Below, one piece after another: positions 55,487-63,625 of a DNA stretch of 64,000 nucleotides. Numbering within the stretch: the stretch's first letter is position 1; every line of letters begins with the position of its first letter. The DNA is from Armatimonas rosea (lineage in GTDB: Bacteria; Armatimonadota; Armatimonadia; Armatimonadales; Armatimonadaceae). The position numbers were made by a program, and so were the translations under genes. A model generated the notes under the pieces. The model saw only the letters and a list, made by a program, of their open reading frames with translations. It ran no database searches and was not told the origin of the DNA. Location: assembly GCF_014202505.1 (NCBI RefSeq), contig NZ_JACHGW010000003.1, positions 496,001-560,000 on the forward strand, given 5' to 3'.

Positions 55487-56581
55487 GTGATACAACCAAC
55501 CCTCCGGCGCTACCCCCTGGTCAAGAACGACCCCCTCCAAGCCTGGGACGCCGCCGATGAGCTGCTCCTCAAGCATGTCGCTGCCCTGGAGCTCGCCGGT
55601 AAGCGCGTCTTGATCGTCCACGACCACTTCGGTGCCCTCACCTGCTCGCTGGAGGCCGAGGAGCTCACCAGCTACACGGACTCGTTTCTCAGCCACCGCG
55701 CGATCCAGCTCAATAGCCAAGGGGCCCGCTCGACCGTCTCGACCCTCGACGAGCTCACCGGGGTCTACGATTTTGTGCTCCTGCGCTTCCCCAAGAACCT
55801 CTCGTACTTTGAGGACATTCTCTGTCGGCTCACGGCGCACCTGCGGCCCGGCTCGCTCCTGATCTGCGCCAGCATGGTCAAGCACCTCTCGGTCGGGGTG
55901 TTTCCCTTGCTCCAGAAGTACATCGGCGAGACATCGACCAGCCTGGCGGAGAAGAAGGCGCGCTTGGTCTTCGCGGAGTTTGAGAAAGAGGCCGTCGCCT
56001 CGCCGTTCCCGCTCTCGCTCGACATTCCGGGCCTTGCCCATCCCTTCACCAACCACTCCAATCTCTTCAGCCGCGAGAAGCTCGATCCCGGCACCAAGTT
56101 CCTGCTCCAACACCTCCCCGAGGGGCCGTTTGCCAAGGTCCTCGACCTGGGCTGTGGCAACGGCATCCTGGGGATTGTTGCCCAGCAGCGCTACCCCGAT
56201 GCCGCACTCACGTTCTCCGATGAGTCCCGCATGGCTCTCCAGAGCGCCGAGACCAACTACCGAAAGTTCTTCCCTGAGGGCACGGCGGCATTTGTCTGGG
56301 CCAACTGCTACGAGGACCAGGAGCGCGACTCGCTGGACCTCGTGCTCTGCAACCCGCCGTTCCACCAGGAGACCACGGTCCACGATGGGATCGCCTGGCA
56401 GATGTTTGTCGATGCCCGCCGCGCGCTAAAAGTAGGGGGGACGCTCCGGGTGATCGGGAACTCCCACCTGGGCTACCACCTCAAGCTCAAGCGCATCTTT
56501 GGCCGGGCGAAAATTGTCGCCACCAACGATAAGTTCATGATTGTCGATGCCGTCAAGACGCCTACCCAAGTGATACAATAG
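55487..56581 (+). CDS. RsmC/RlmG-type rRNA (guanine-N2) methyltransferase
   Basis: A 364-residue duplicated Rossmann methyltransferase. The N-terminal half is a degenerate domain ([20 protein letters not shown]); the C-terminal half has the SAM-binding motif [15 protein letters not shown] and the catalytic [12 protein letters not shown] (NPPF), then [15 protein letters not shown]. This matches RlmG (23S m2G1835) and RsmC (16S m2G1207); the two cannot be separated with confidence, though the overall form favours RlmG. The GTG at 55487 is chosen over one at 55466 because of the TACACT spacing. It ends 32 nt before uvrB. Confidence 0.88.
   Translation: MIQPTLRRYPLVKNDPLQAWDAADELLLKHVAALELAGKRVLIVHDHFGALTCSLEAEELTSYTDSFLSHRAIQLNSQGARSTVSTLDELTGVYDFVLLRFPKNLSYFEDILCRLTAHLRPGSLLICASMVKHLSVGVFPLLQKYIGETSTSLAEKKARLVFAEFEKEAVASPFPLSLDIPGLAHPFTNHSNLFSREKLDPGTKFLLQHLPEGPFAKVLDLGCGNGILGIVAQQRYPDAALTFSDESRMALQSAETNYRKFFPEGTAAFVWANCYEDQERDSLDLVLCNPPFHQETTVHDGIAWQMFVDARRALKVGGTLRVIGNSHLGYHLKLKRIFGRAKIVATNDKFMIVDAVKTPTQVIQ
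56574..56579 (+). promoter_or_regulatory. -10 element (TACAAT) for uvrB
   Basis: TACAAT overlaps the end of the methyltransferase gene and lies 34 nt before the uvrB ATG, leaving a leader with a GGGGAGG ribosome-binding site. Confidence 0.5.
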
Positions 56582-56613
56582 CGAACCATTGTTTGTTTGG
56601 GGAGGCGGGGCGC

Positions 56614-58623
56614 ATGGCAAAGGGAAGTGGGCGGTTTGAGTTCGTGGGGCCACCGGCGGCGGGAGATCAGCCCAAGGCGGTCGCCCAGCTTGTCGAGGGG
56701 CTCCGCAAGGGCGAGAAGCGCCAGACACTGCTCGGGGCGACCGGAACCGGAAAGACCCACGCCATCGCGCGCGTGATCGCCGAGGTCCAGCGGCCGACCC
56801 TGGTGATGGCACACAACAAGACCCTGGTCGCGCAGCTCTGCACCGAGCTCAAGGAGTTCTTCCCGAGCAACGCGGTCGAGTACTTTGTCAGCTACTTCGA
56901 CTACTACCAACCCGAGGCCTACATCCCCCAGACCGACACGTTTATCGAGAAAGATAGCGCGGTCAACGAGGAGATCAACCGCCTGCGCCACTCCGCCACC
57001 CAGGCGATTCTCTCGCGACGCGACACGATTATCGTGGCATCGGTCTCCTGTATCTACGGCCTGGGCTCGCCCAAAGAGTACAAGAACACGGTGGTCTGGT
57101 TCGAGGTGGGGCAGGACTGCGACCGCGACGAAGTGATGCGGCGCTTGGTGAGCATGCAGTTCTCCCGCAACGATATCGCCCTCACTCTCGGGACCTTTCG
57201 GGTGAAGGGCGACACGCTCGATATCCAGCCCGCCAACGAGGAAGTCATCTACCGGATCGAGTTCGACTGGGACACGGTACGGCGCATCACCGCCATTGAT
57301 CCTATCACCGGCGAGACCATGAGCGAGCGCGACGAGCTCTCGATCTTTCCGGCGACCCACTGGGTGAGCGACCCGGAGAAAGTCGAGGAGATTGTCCGCA
57401 AGATCGAGGGCGAGATGGAGGCGCAGGTCAAGAAGTTCGAGGCCGAGGGCAAGCTGATCGAGGCCCAGCGCATCCGCCAGCGCACGAACTTTGACATGGA
57501 GATGGTCCGCGAGATGGGCTTCTGCTCGGGGATTGAGAACTACTCGCGCTGGTTCGATGACCGCGATCCGGGCTCGCCGCCCAACACGCTGCTGGACTAC
57601 TTCCCCGACGATTTCCTCATTGTCCTCGACGAGAGCCACCAGACCATTCCCCAGCTCAATGCGATGTATGCCGGCGATAGAAAGCGCAAGGAGACCCTGA
57701 TTGAGTACGGGTTTCGGCTGCCCTCGGCGGCGGACAACCGCCCGCTGCGCTTCCAGGAGTTTGAGAAGGCCGCCGGCCAGCTGATCTTTGTCTCCGCGAC
57801 CCCCGGCCCCTACGAGCGCCAGCACTCCGAGCGGATCGCGGAGCAGATCATCCGTCCTACGGGCCTGATCGACCCCCAGATCACGATTCGCCCCACGAAG
57901 GACCAGATCGACGACCTGATCGGGGAGATTCGCGACCGGATCGAGAAGCACGAGCGCATTCTTGTCACCACCCTCACCAAAAAAATGGCCGAGGACCTGA
58001 CCGAGTACCTGGTCGAGCTGGGGATCAAGGTCCAGTACCTCCACTCCGATGTCCACACCCTGGAGCGCTCCGAGATTCTCCGAGACCTGCGCCTTGGGGT
58101 CTATGATGTGGTGGTTGGTATCAACCTGCTCCGTGAGGGCCTCGACCTGCCCGAGGTCTCGCTGGTTGCGATCCTCGATGCCGATAAAGAGGGCTTCCTG
58201 CGCTCGGAGACATCGCTGATCCAGACCATCGGCCGCGCCGCCCGAAACTCCGAGGGCTTGGTGCTGATGTACGCCGATACCATCACGGGCTCGATGCAGC
58301 GCGCCATCGACGAGACCAACCGCCGCCGTGCGATCCAGGTGGCGCACAACACCAAGCACGGGATCACTCCCACCACGATCAAGAAAGCGGTCCAGGACGT
58401 GCTGGCCGCCAAGCAGGTCGCGGAGGCCAAGAGCTACTACAAGGTCACCAAAGAGGTCGCCCCCGAGTCCCTCCCGCTGAAGGACCTTCTCCTCGCCCTC
58501 ACCGATATGGAGAAAGAGATGAAGCAGGCCGCCAAGAACCTGGACTTCGAGCACGCGGCGCTCCTGAGAGATGAGATGAGCCGCCTCAAGAAGCTCCTCC
58601 CGACCGAGATGAAGAAGAAATAA
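56614..58623 (+). CDS. uvrB: UvrABC excinuclease subunit B
   Basis: The damage-verifying helicase of nucleotide excision repair, which receives lesions from UvrA and recruits UvrC. The 669-residue length is standard. Visible motifs: Walker [31 protein letters not shown], the beta-hairpin [39 protein letters not shown], and the C-terminal UVR coiled-coil ([20 protein letters not shown]) that binds UvrC. ATG at 56614 with a strong GGGGAGG upstream. No uvrA or uvrC in the window. Confidence 0.98.
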   Translation: MAKGSGRFEFVGPPAAGDQPKAVAQLVEGLRKGEKRQTLLGATGTGKTHAIARVIAEVQRPTLVMAHNKTLVAQLCTELKEFFPSNAVEYFVSYFDYYQPEAYIPQTDTFIEKDSAVNEEINRLRHSATQAILSRRDTIIVASVSCIYGLGSPKEYKNTVVWFEVGQDCDRDEVMRRLVSMQFSRNDIALTLGTFRVKGDTLDIQPANEEVIYRIEFDWDTVRRITAIDPITGETMSERDELSIFPATHWVSDPEKVEEIVRKIEGEMEAQVKKFEAEGKLIEAQRIRQRTNFDMEMVREMGFCSGIENYSRWFDDRDPGSPPNTLLDYFPDDFLIVLDESHQTIPQLNAMYAGDRKRKETLIEYGFRLPSAADNRPLRFQEFEKAAGQLIFVSATPGPYERQHSERIAEQIIRPTGLIDPQITIRPTKDQIDDLIGEIRDRIEKHERILVTTLTKKMAEDLTEYLVELGIKVQYLHSDVHTLERSEILRDLRLGVYDVVVGINLLREGLDLPEVSLVAILDADKEGFLRSETSLIQTIGRAARNSEGLVLMYADTITGSMQRAIDETNRRRAIQVAHNTKHGITPTTIKKAVQDVLAAKQVAEAKSYYKVTKEVAPESLPLKDLLLALTDMEKEMKQAAKNLDFEHAALLRDEMSRLKKLLPTEMKKK

Positions 58624-58628
58624 GGGGG

Positions 58629-58748
58629 CGGCCTCATGGACGAGGCGGGCCCGCTTCGCTTCTGGCCTGCGGCCGTGATGTCGCGGAGCGACTTTGTGGC
58701 GCGTGCGCCAGGAGCGAAGCGAGCGCCCCTCGTTCATGAGGGGCCGCG
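58629..58748. repeat. Composite palindromic element E4
   Basis: A 120-bp element 5 bp after uvrB. Its ends mirror each other over about 32 bp (58629-58660 and 58713-58748), and each end folds as a hairpin (CCTC-ATGGAC-GAGG and CCTC-GTTCAT-GAGG). Between them are three more hairpins: GGCC-TGC-GGCC, GTCGC-GGA-GCGAC and TGGCGC-GT-GCGCCA. Same architecture as E1-E3 and E5. Confidence 0.85.
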
Positions 58749-58755
58749 TATCGGG

Positions 58756-58761
58756 TAGAAT
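58756..58761 (+). promoter_or_regulatory. -10 element (TAGAAT) for the orphan 469-residue gene
   Basis: TAGAAT lies 64 nt before the ATG at 58826, just beyond palindrome E4. The leader contains AGGAGAGG as ribosome-binding site. Confidence 0.45.
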
Positions 58762-58825
58762 AGCCTCGCACAGCCTCCGATGATGGAATTCGTCGGGGGT
58801 ATTTGTTTTTAGGAGAGGATGAGGC

Positions 58826-60235
58826 ATGGAACAAAACACCGCGCGGCGGGGGGCCGAGACCCAGCAGAAGGCGCTGGAGGTCAACCTAAACCCCCGCCTC
58901 TACGGCACCTTTGCGGAGATTGGGGCGGGGCAGGAGGTGGTGCGCTGGTTCTTCCAGGCAGGCGGCGCGGCGGGGACCATCGCCAAGTCCATCTCCGCCT
59001 ACGACATGACCGTCAGCGATGCCATCTACGGACCGTCGCCGCGCTATGTCTCCCGCGAGCGGCTCCAGACCATGCTGGACTATGAGTTCTCTCTACTGCG
59101 GGAGCGCCTCAGCCCGCTCCGTGGCCCCGAGACCGACTTCTTTGTCTTTGCCGACACGGTCGCGGCGCGCAACTTCCACGGCACCAACGAGTGCCACGGC
59201 TGGATGGGGATCAAGTTCCAGCGCCTCAACGAGCTCGAGGCCAGCCAGGTGGTGATCCATGTCCGCATGCTCGATACCGACAACATCAGCCAGCAGGAGG
59301 CGCTCGGGATTGTCGGGGTGAACCTGATTCATGGGGCCTTGCTGCACTACGACAACCCCGATGTGATCCTCAGTGACCTGCTGGACAGCCTCACCGCAGA
59401 GCGGATCGAGGTGGACATGATCAAGTTCAGTGGGCCCGCGTTCGAGGAGATCGACCACCGCCTCATGGCCCTGAAGCTGGTGCAGCTCGAGCTCTCCAAC
59501 GCCGCGCTGTTCTCCGCCGACGGCGAGGTCTTGCAGCCGTCGGAGGTGCTCCGCAAGAAGCGCATCCTGGTGGAGCGCGGCTCGTTTCGGCCCGTGACGC
59601 ATGTCAACTTGGACATGATCCAGTGCGCTAAGCAGCAGTTCGCCGACAGTCCGGGGGGTGATCAGGAGACAGTCGTGCTGTTTGAGATCACGATGAAAAA
59701 TCTCTTGGCGAGTGGCGAGATCGACTACGCCGACTTTCTGGCCCGTGCGGACTTGCTCGCCGCCACGGGAGCCACGGTCTTGGTCTCGGACTACTTTGAG
59801 TACTACCGCTTGGCGGCCTACTTGCAGCGCTACACCAAGCTCCCGATTGGGATCACGATGGGGATTCCCAGCCTCAAGGACCTGTTTGAGGAGCGCTACT
59901 ACGAGGACTTGGGCGGGGGGATCTTGGAGTCGTTTGGGCGGCTGTTCAAGAACGACCTGCGGCTCTATGTCTACCCGCTGATGGACAAGGCGAGTCGGCA
60001 GCTCATCAATGTCGCCAAGCTAAAAGTGGCACCCCACCTTCAGAGCCTCTACGAGCACTTGGTGGAGAATGGCTTTATCCAGAGCCTGGATTTCTACAAC
60101 CGGGAGTTCTTGCACATCTTCTCCCGCGATGTCCTGCGCAAGATCGAGGAGGGGGACAGTAGCTGGGAGGCCGATGTCCCCGCTGCCGTGGCGACTTGCA
60201 TCAAGGAGCGGGGATTCTTCGGCTGTGGTGGCTAG
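58826..60235 (+). CDS. Conserved protein of unknown function (orphan family with inconsistent database names)
   Basis: A 469-residue soluble protein without signal peptide. It contains highly conserved-looking blocks: YGTFAEIGAGQEVVRWFFQA, GGAAGTIAKSISAYDMTVSD, FHGTNECHGWMGIKFQ, GIVGVNLIHGAL and a C-terminal cluster ending ERGFFGCGG. I recall this family as widespread in Bacteroidetes, cyanobacteria and others, often labelled TonB-dependent receptor or nicotinate-nucleotide adenylyltransferase; the sequence shows no plug/barrel and no adenylyltransferase HxGH motif, so both labels look wrong. AGGAGAGG precedes the ATG. It converges with serA, 2 bp apart. Confidence 0.85.
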   Translation: MEQNTARRGAETQQKALEVNLNPRLYGTFAEIGAGQEVVRWFFQAGGAAGTIAKSISAYDMTVSDAIYGPSPRYVSRERLQTMLDYEFSLLRERLSPLRGPETDFFVFADTVAARNFHGTNECHGWMGIKFQRLNELEASQVVIHVRMLDTDNISQQEALGIVGVNLIHGALLHYDNPDVILSDLLDSLTAERIEVDMIKFSGPAFEEIDHRLMALKLVQLELSNAALFSADGEVLQPSEVLRKKRILVERGSFRPVTHVNLDMIQCAKQQFADSPGGDQETVVLFEITMKNLLASGEIDYADFLARADLLAATGATVLVSDYFEYYRLAAYLQRYTKLPIGITMGIPSLKDLFEERYYEDLGGGILESFGRLFKNDLRLYVYPLMDKASRQLINVAKLKVAPHLQSLYEHLVENGFIQSLDFYNREFLHIFSRDVLRKIEEGDSSWEADVPAAVATCIKERGFFGCGG

Positions 60236-60237
60236 GG

Positions 60238-61821
60238 CTACAGAACGACGTGGCGGACGGAGAGGATGCCATCGAGGCTACGGATCGTCTCCGTGACCTC
60301 CGGGGAGGCGGCGGTATCGACCGAGAGGGCCATCACCGCGGTGCCGTCTTTTTCGTCGCGGCCGACGTACATCCCCGCGATATTGACCCCGCCCTCCCCC
60401 AGGATGGTCCCGATCTTGCCGATCATGCCGGGCCGGTCGTGGTTGCGCACCATGATGTGGTGGCCCGACGGTCGAAAGTCCACGGGGTAGGTGTCCAGGA
60501 AGACAATATGGGGGTCGTTCTTGCCAAAGACCGTTCCTGTCACGGCGTGCGTTCCGCGGTCGTCGGTGGCGAGCACGGTAATCTGCCGCTCGTAGTCGTC
60601 GCTGCGGGGGCCGCGGGACTCGGTGACCTTGACGCCACGCGAGGCCGCCAGCGCCGGGGCATTGACATAGTTCACCGACTCGCCCAGGGCGGGGACCAAG
60701 AGGCCCTTGAGCACCGCGCGCGTCAGGTGGACGGTCTGCGCCGTGTCGAACTCGCCCTCGTAGCGAATCTCCACCGCCGTGACGGAGCCTCGTGCGAGCT
60801 GCGCCTTGAGGCTGCCCATCTTCTCCGCAAGCGTGAGGTAGGGCGCGGTACGGTGCAGGATCTCCGCTGGAAGCGACGGCATGTTCACCGCGGCGCGGGC
60901 GCTGCCGCCCTGAAGCACGGCGACAATCTGCTCGGCGATATCCACCGCCACGCCCACCTGTGCCTCCTCGGTCGAGGCGCCCAGGTGCGGGGTTGCGACC
61001 ACTTTGGGGTGCAGTGCCAGCGGGCTATCGGGCGCGACCGGCTCGCTCTCCCAGACATCGAGTGCCGCCCCGCCGATCTTCCCCGACTCCAGCCCCCGCA
61101 AGAGCGCGGCTTCGTCGTAGATGCCGCCCCGGGCGACATTGATCAGCCGGACACCGTCCTTCATCACCGCGAGCTGGGCATCGGAGATGAGGCCCGTGGT
61201 CTCCTTGGTCTTGGGGACATGCACCGTGATAAAGTCCGCGTTGCGGTAGAGCGTGTCGAGATCGACGAGCTGGACACCCAGTGCCTCGGCCTGCTCCTTG
61301 CCCAGAAACGGGTCGTAGGCGAGGATGGGCATCTCCATGGCCTTGAGCCGCTTGGCGACCTCGCGCCCGATCTTGCCCAGCCCGATCACGCCTGCGGTCT
61401 TGCCATAGAGCTCGACACCCACGAACTTGCTGCGCTTCCACTCGCCCGCCTTCATGCTCTGGTGGGCTTGGGGGACACTGCGCGAGAGGGCGAAGAACAG
61501 CGCGACCGTCAGCTCCGCGGCAGCGATGGTGTTGCCCTCGGGGGAGTTGACCACGAGGATGCCCTTTTCCGTGGCCTTGGGGACATCGATATTGTCCACC
61601 CCGACCCCGGCGCGCCCGATGATCTTGAGCTTGTGGGCCGCCTCCAGAATCTCCGCCGTGACCTTGGTCTCCGAGCGGACAGCTAGCCCCTCGTACTCCC
61701 CGATGATCTCTTTGAGCTCGGCACCGGAGAGCCCGGTGCGCACATCGACTTCCAGCCCAGCGCGGCGGAGGATAGCAACCCCCTCCGCCGCGACCGGGTC
61801 ACTCACTAGCACTTTTGCCAA
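60238..61821 (-). CDS. serA: D-3-phosphoglycerate dehydrogenase
   Basis: Oxidises 3-phosphoglycerate with NAD, the first step of serine synthesis. The 527-residue long form has the substrate domain (KVLVSDPVAAEGVAILRRAG), the NAD-binding motif GVIGLGKIGREVAKRLKAM, active-site Arg, Glu and His (NVARGGIYDE; TPHLGASTEEAQ), an intervening ASB-type domain and a C-terminal ACT domain (NHDRPGMIGKIGTILGEGGV) that often mediates serine feedback. It starts with TTG, 6 nt after the cyclophilin stop and without a clear Shine-Dalgarno sequence, so it relies on coupling to that gene. Confidence 0.96.
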   Translation of the reverse strand: MAKVLVSDPVAAEGVAILRRAGLEVDVRTGLSGAELKEIIGEYEGLAVRSETKVTAEILEAAHKLKIIGRAGVGVDNIDVPKATEKGILVVNSPEGNTIAAAELTVALFFALSRSVPQAHQSMKAGEWKRSKFVGVELYGKTAGVIGLGKIGREVAKRLKAMEMPILAYDPFLGKEQAEALGVQLVDLDTLYRNADFITVHVPKTKETTGLISDAQLAVMKDGVRLINVARGGIYDEAALLRGLESGKIGGAALDVWESEPVAPDSPLALHPKVVATPHLGASTEEAQVGVAVDIAEQIVAVLQGGSARAAVNMPSLPAEILHRTAPYLTLAEKMGSLKAQLARGSVTAVEIRYEGEFDTAQTVHLTRAVLKGLLVPALGESVNYVNAPALAASRGVKVTESRGPRSDDYERQITVLATDDRGTHAVTGTVFGKNDPHIVFLDTYPVDFRPSGHHIMVRNHDRPGMIGKIGTILGEGGVNIAGMYVGRDEKDGTAVMALSVDTAASPEVTETIRSLDGILSVRHVVL

Positions 61822-61827
61822 GGTGGT

Positions 61828-62343
61828 CTACGCTTCCGTGATCGTAATCGTGCGGATCGTCACTGGCGCAATGGGTCGGTCTTGTTGTCCGGTAGCCGCG
61901 GTGGCAATGGCTTCCAGGACATCATCGCCTGCGGTGAGCTTGCCAAAGCCGGTGTACTGCTTGTCAAGGAAGCGGGGATCGCCGTGGCAGATGAAGAACT
62001 GGCTTCCTGCCGAGTCGGGGTGCTGGGAGCGGGCCATGGAGAAGACCCCGCGGGTGTGGGGGAGGTCGTTGAACTCCGCGCGCACCTTGTAGCCGGGACC
62101 GCCCATGCCGGTGCCGGTGGGGTCGCCGCCCTGGATCATGAAGCCCTTGATGACGCGGTGGAAGATCACGCCCTCATAGAAGCCCTCGCGGGCCAGAAAG
62201 ACAAAGTTATTGACGGTCTGAGGGGCTATCTCGGGGTAGAACTCCGCCGTCATCGTCCCGGCGCTGGTCTCAATGGTCGCCGTGTATTTCTTCGAGAGGT
62301 CGATGGTGAACGCCGGTGCGGCGTCGTACTGTTTAGCAGACAT
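61828..62343 (-). CDS. Cyclophilin-type peptidyl-prolyl isomerase
   Basis: A 171-residue cytoplasmic cyclophilin: YPEIAPQTVNNFVFLAREGF, the catalytic Arg in FHRVIKGFMIQGGDPTGTG, FSMARSQHPDSAGSQFFICH and YTGFGKLTAGDDVLEAI, all typical. It catalyses cis-trans isomerisation of prolyl bonds. The ATG at 62343 lies 7 nt after a TATCCT hexamer. serA follows closely in the same direction. Confidence 0.95.
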   Translation of the reverse strand: MSAKQYDAAPAFTIDLSKKYTATIETSAGTMTAEFYPEIAPQTVNNFVFLAREGFYEGVIFHRVIKGFMIQGGDPTGTGMGGPGYKVRAEFNDLPHTRGVFSMARSQHPDSAGSQFFICHGDPRFLDKQYTGFGKLTAGDDVLEAIATAATGQQDRPIAPVTIRTITITEA

Positions 62344-62350
62344 AGGTCTC

Positions 62351-62356
62351 AGGATA
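62351..62356 (-). promoter_or_regulatory. -10 element (TATCCT) for the cyclophilin-serA pair, probably leaderless
   Basis: TATCCT on the minus strand ends 7 nt before the ATG. The upstream promoter region would fall inside the adjacent GC palindrome. Confidence 0.5.
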
Positions 62357-62365
62357 CCATGAAAA

Positions 62366-62449
62366 ATTCCCCCCCATCCCCCGCCGAGCGGGGGGGGGAA
62401 TGCGGTATTTCCTTATTGTCCCCCCGCCGGGCGGGGGTTAGGGGGAGAC
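62366..62449. repeat. Tandem pair of short GC palindromes
   Basis: Two hairpins back to back: 62366-62401 (ATTCCCCCCCATCCCCCGCC to its mirrored GCGGGGGGGGGAAT) and 62418-62449 (CCCCCGCC-GG-GCGGGGG with flanking GTC/GAC). They fill the gap between ftsY, whose stop codon begins at the boundary, and the cyclophilin gene. No T-tract follows. Confidence 0.75.
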
Positions 62450-63343
62450 CTATCCCAGCAGTGCCTCGACAAATACCTCGGGGTTGAAGGGCAGCATGTC
62501 CTCTGGTCCCTCACCGACCCCTACCATCTTTACGGGAACGCCTAGCTCCTGTCGGAGCGTGATCACAATCCCCCCACGCGCCGTCCCATCGAGCTTCGCC
62601 AGCACGATCCCGGTGACCCCCACGGCCTCGGTGAACTGCTTGGCCTGCGGCACGGCGTTCTGACCCGTGGTCGCATCGAGCGCCAGGAGCACCTCGTCGG
62701 GCTTGCGCCCCAGCTCCTTCTCACAGATACGCCCGATCTTGCGGAGCTCCTCCATGAGGTTCAGCTTGGTGTGCAGGCGCCCCGCCGTATCGACCAGGAT
62801 CAAGTCCGCGCCGCGCGTCTTGGCCGCGATAATCGCATCATGCACCACGGCAGCGGGATCGGCGTTCTCTTTCTGGCGGATCAGCTCGGCCCCGGCGCGC
62901 TCCGCCCAGATTCCCAGCTGCTCGGCGGCGGCGGCGCGAAACGTGTCGCCCGCCGCGAGAATCACCTTCTTGCCCTCTTTCTTCGAGGCCCGGTAGGCCA
63001 GCTTCCCGAGGCTCGTGGTCTTGCCGACCCCGTTGACCCCCACCATGAGATAGAGAGTCGGCCCGCTCTCGGCGACCTTGAGCTTGGTGTCGCCGGCATC
63101 GCCCAGCGCCTCGGTCAGCGCGATCTTGAGACCGTCTTGGACCTCCTGCGCCGTGGACATGCGCTTGTCGCGCACCATCCCCTTGAGCCGCTCCAAGACC
63201 TGCTCCGTGGTGCGAAACGACAGGTCCGCCGCGAGGAGCGCCTCCTCGAACTCATCGAAAAGGTCATCGTCGATGCGCCCCTTCCCTGTGACCAGGGCAT
63301 CCACCGACTGAAACAAGGTCTTGAACACGCCACGTTTGAGCAT
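62450..63343 (-). CDS. ftsY: FtsY, signal recognition particle receptor
   Basis: The SRP-receptor GTPase that docks ribosome-nascent chain-SRP complexes at the membrane. The 297-residue protein is the NG core only, lacking the acidic A domain of E. coli FtsY. It has the N-domain helices (LFDEFEEALLAADLSFRTTE), G1 VGVNGVGKTTSLGKLAYR, DTFRAAAAEQL, DTAGRLHTKLNLMEEL, LAKLDGTARGG and the C-terminal VGVGEGPEDMLPFNP. The ATG at 63343 is supported by a TATCAT -10 six nt upstream; an earlier in-frame ATG adds residues unlike the family. Confidence 0.97.
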   Translation of the reverse strand: MLKRGVFKTLFQSVDALVTGKGRIDDDLFDEFEEALLAADLSFRTTEQVLERLKGMVRDKRMSTAQEVQDGLKIALTEALGDAGDTKLKVAESGPTLYLMVGVNGVGKTTSLGKLAYRASKKEGKKVILAAGDTFRAAAAEQLGIWAERAGAELIRQKENADPAAVVHDAIIAAKTRGADLILVDTAGRLHTKLNLMEELRKIGRICEKELGRKPDEVLLALDATTGQNAVPQAKQFTEAVGVTGIVLAKLDGTARGGIVITLRQELGVPVKMVGVGEGPEDMLPFNPEVFVEALLG

Positions 63344-63349
63344 GGGATT

Positions 63350-63355
63350 ATGATA
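63350..63355 (-). promoter_or_regulatory. -10 element (TATCAT) for ftsY, probably leaderless
   Basis: TATCAT on the minus strand ends 6 nt before the ftsY ATG (spacer AATCCC). Confidence 0.55.
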
Positions 63356-63379
63356 CCGCGAACCCGGCATCTGGTTTGA

Positions 63380-63385
63380 TATAAT
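63380..63385 (+). promoter_or_regulatory. -10 element (TATAAT) for the toxin-antitoxin pair, leaderless
   Basis: A consensus TATAAT ends 6 nt before the ATG at 63392 (spacer TCAGCC); no ribosome-binding site fits between them. Confidence 0.7.
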
Positions 63386-63391
63386 TCAGCC

Positions 63392-63622
63392 ATGGCTGCA
63401 ACACTGGAACCACCACAACTTTCGGTCATTGAGGGGCTGGAGCGCTCGATCGTTAGTAGTGCGGAGCTACTACGGCTCCTCGATCCTGTCCGGTACCGGG
63501 CGGTGGTACGCTCCCTGCTCCCTCAGCCGATTGGGGCACAAGATCACACTGCGGCACTGGAAGACCTAGATCGCTGGCTGGAGACACTTCGCCAGCAAGA
63601 TCGCGACGGTGTGGAGCCCTAA
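63392..63622 (+). CDS. Small acidic protein, likely antitoxin of a PIN toxin
   Basis: A 76-residue predicted helical, acidic protein (LLDPVRYRAVVRSLLPQPIG, AALEDLDRWLETLRQQDRDG). It has no recognisable DNA-binding AbrB, RHH or Phd domain, unlike common VapB antitoxins. It immediately precedes a PIN-domain gene (3-nt gap), the usual antitoxin position, and has its own leaderless promoter. The role is inferred from position only. Confidence 0.6.
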   Translation: MAATLEPPQLSVIEGLERSIVSSAELLRLLDPVRYRAVVRSLLPQPIGAQDHTAALEDLDRWLETLRQQDRDGVEP

Positions 63623-63625
63623 GCA

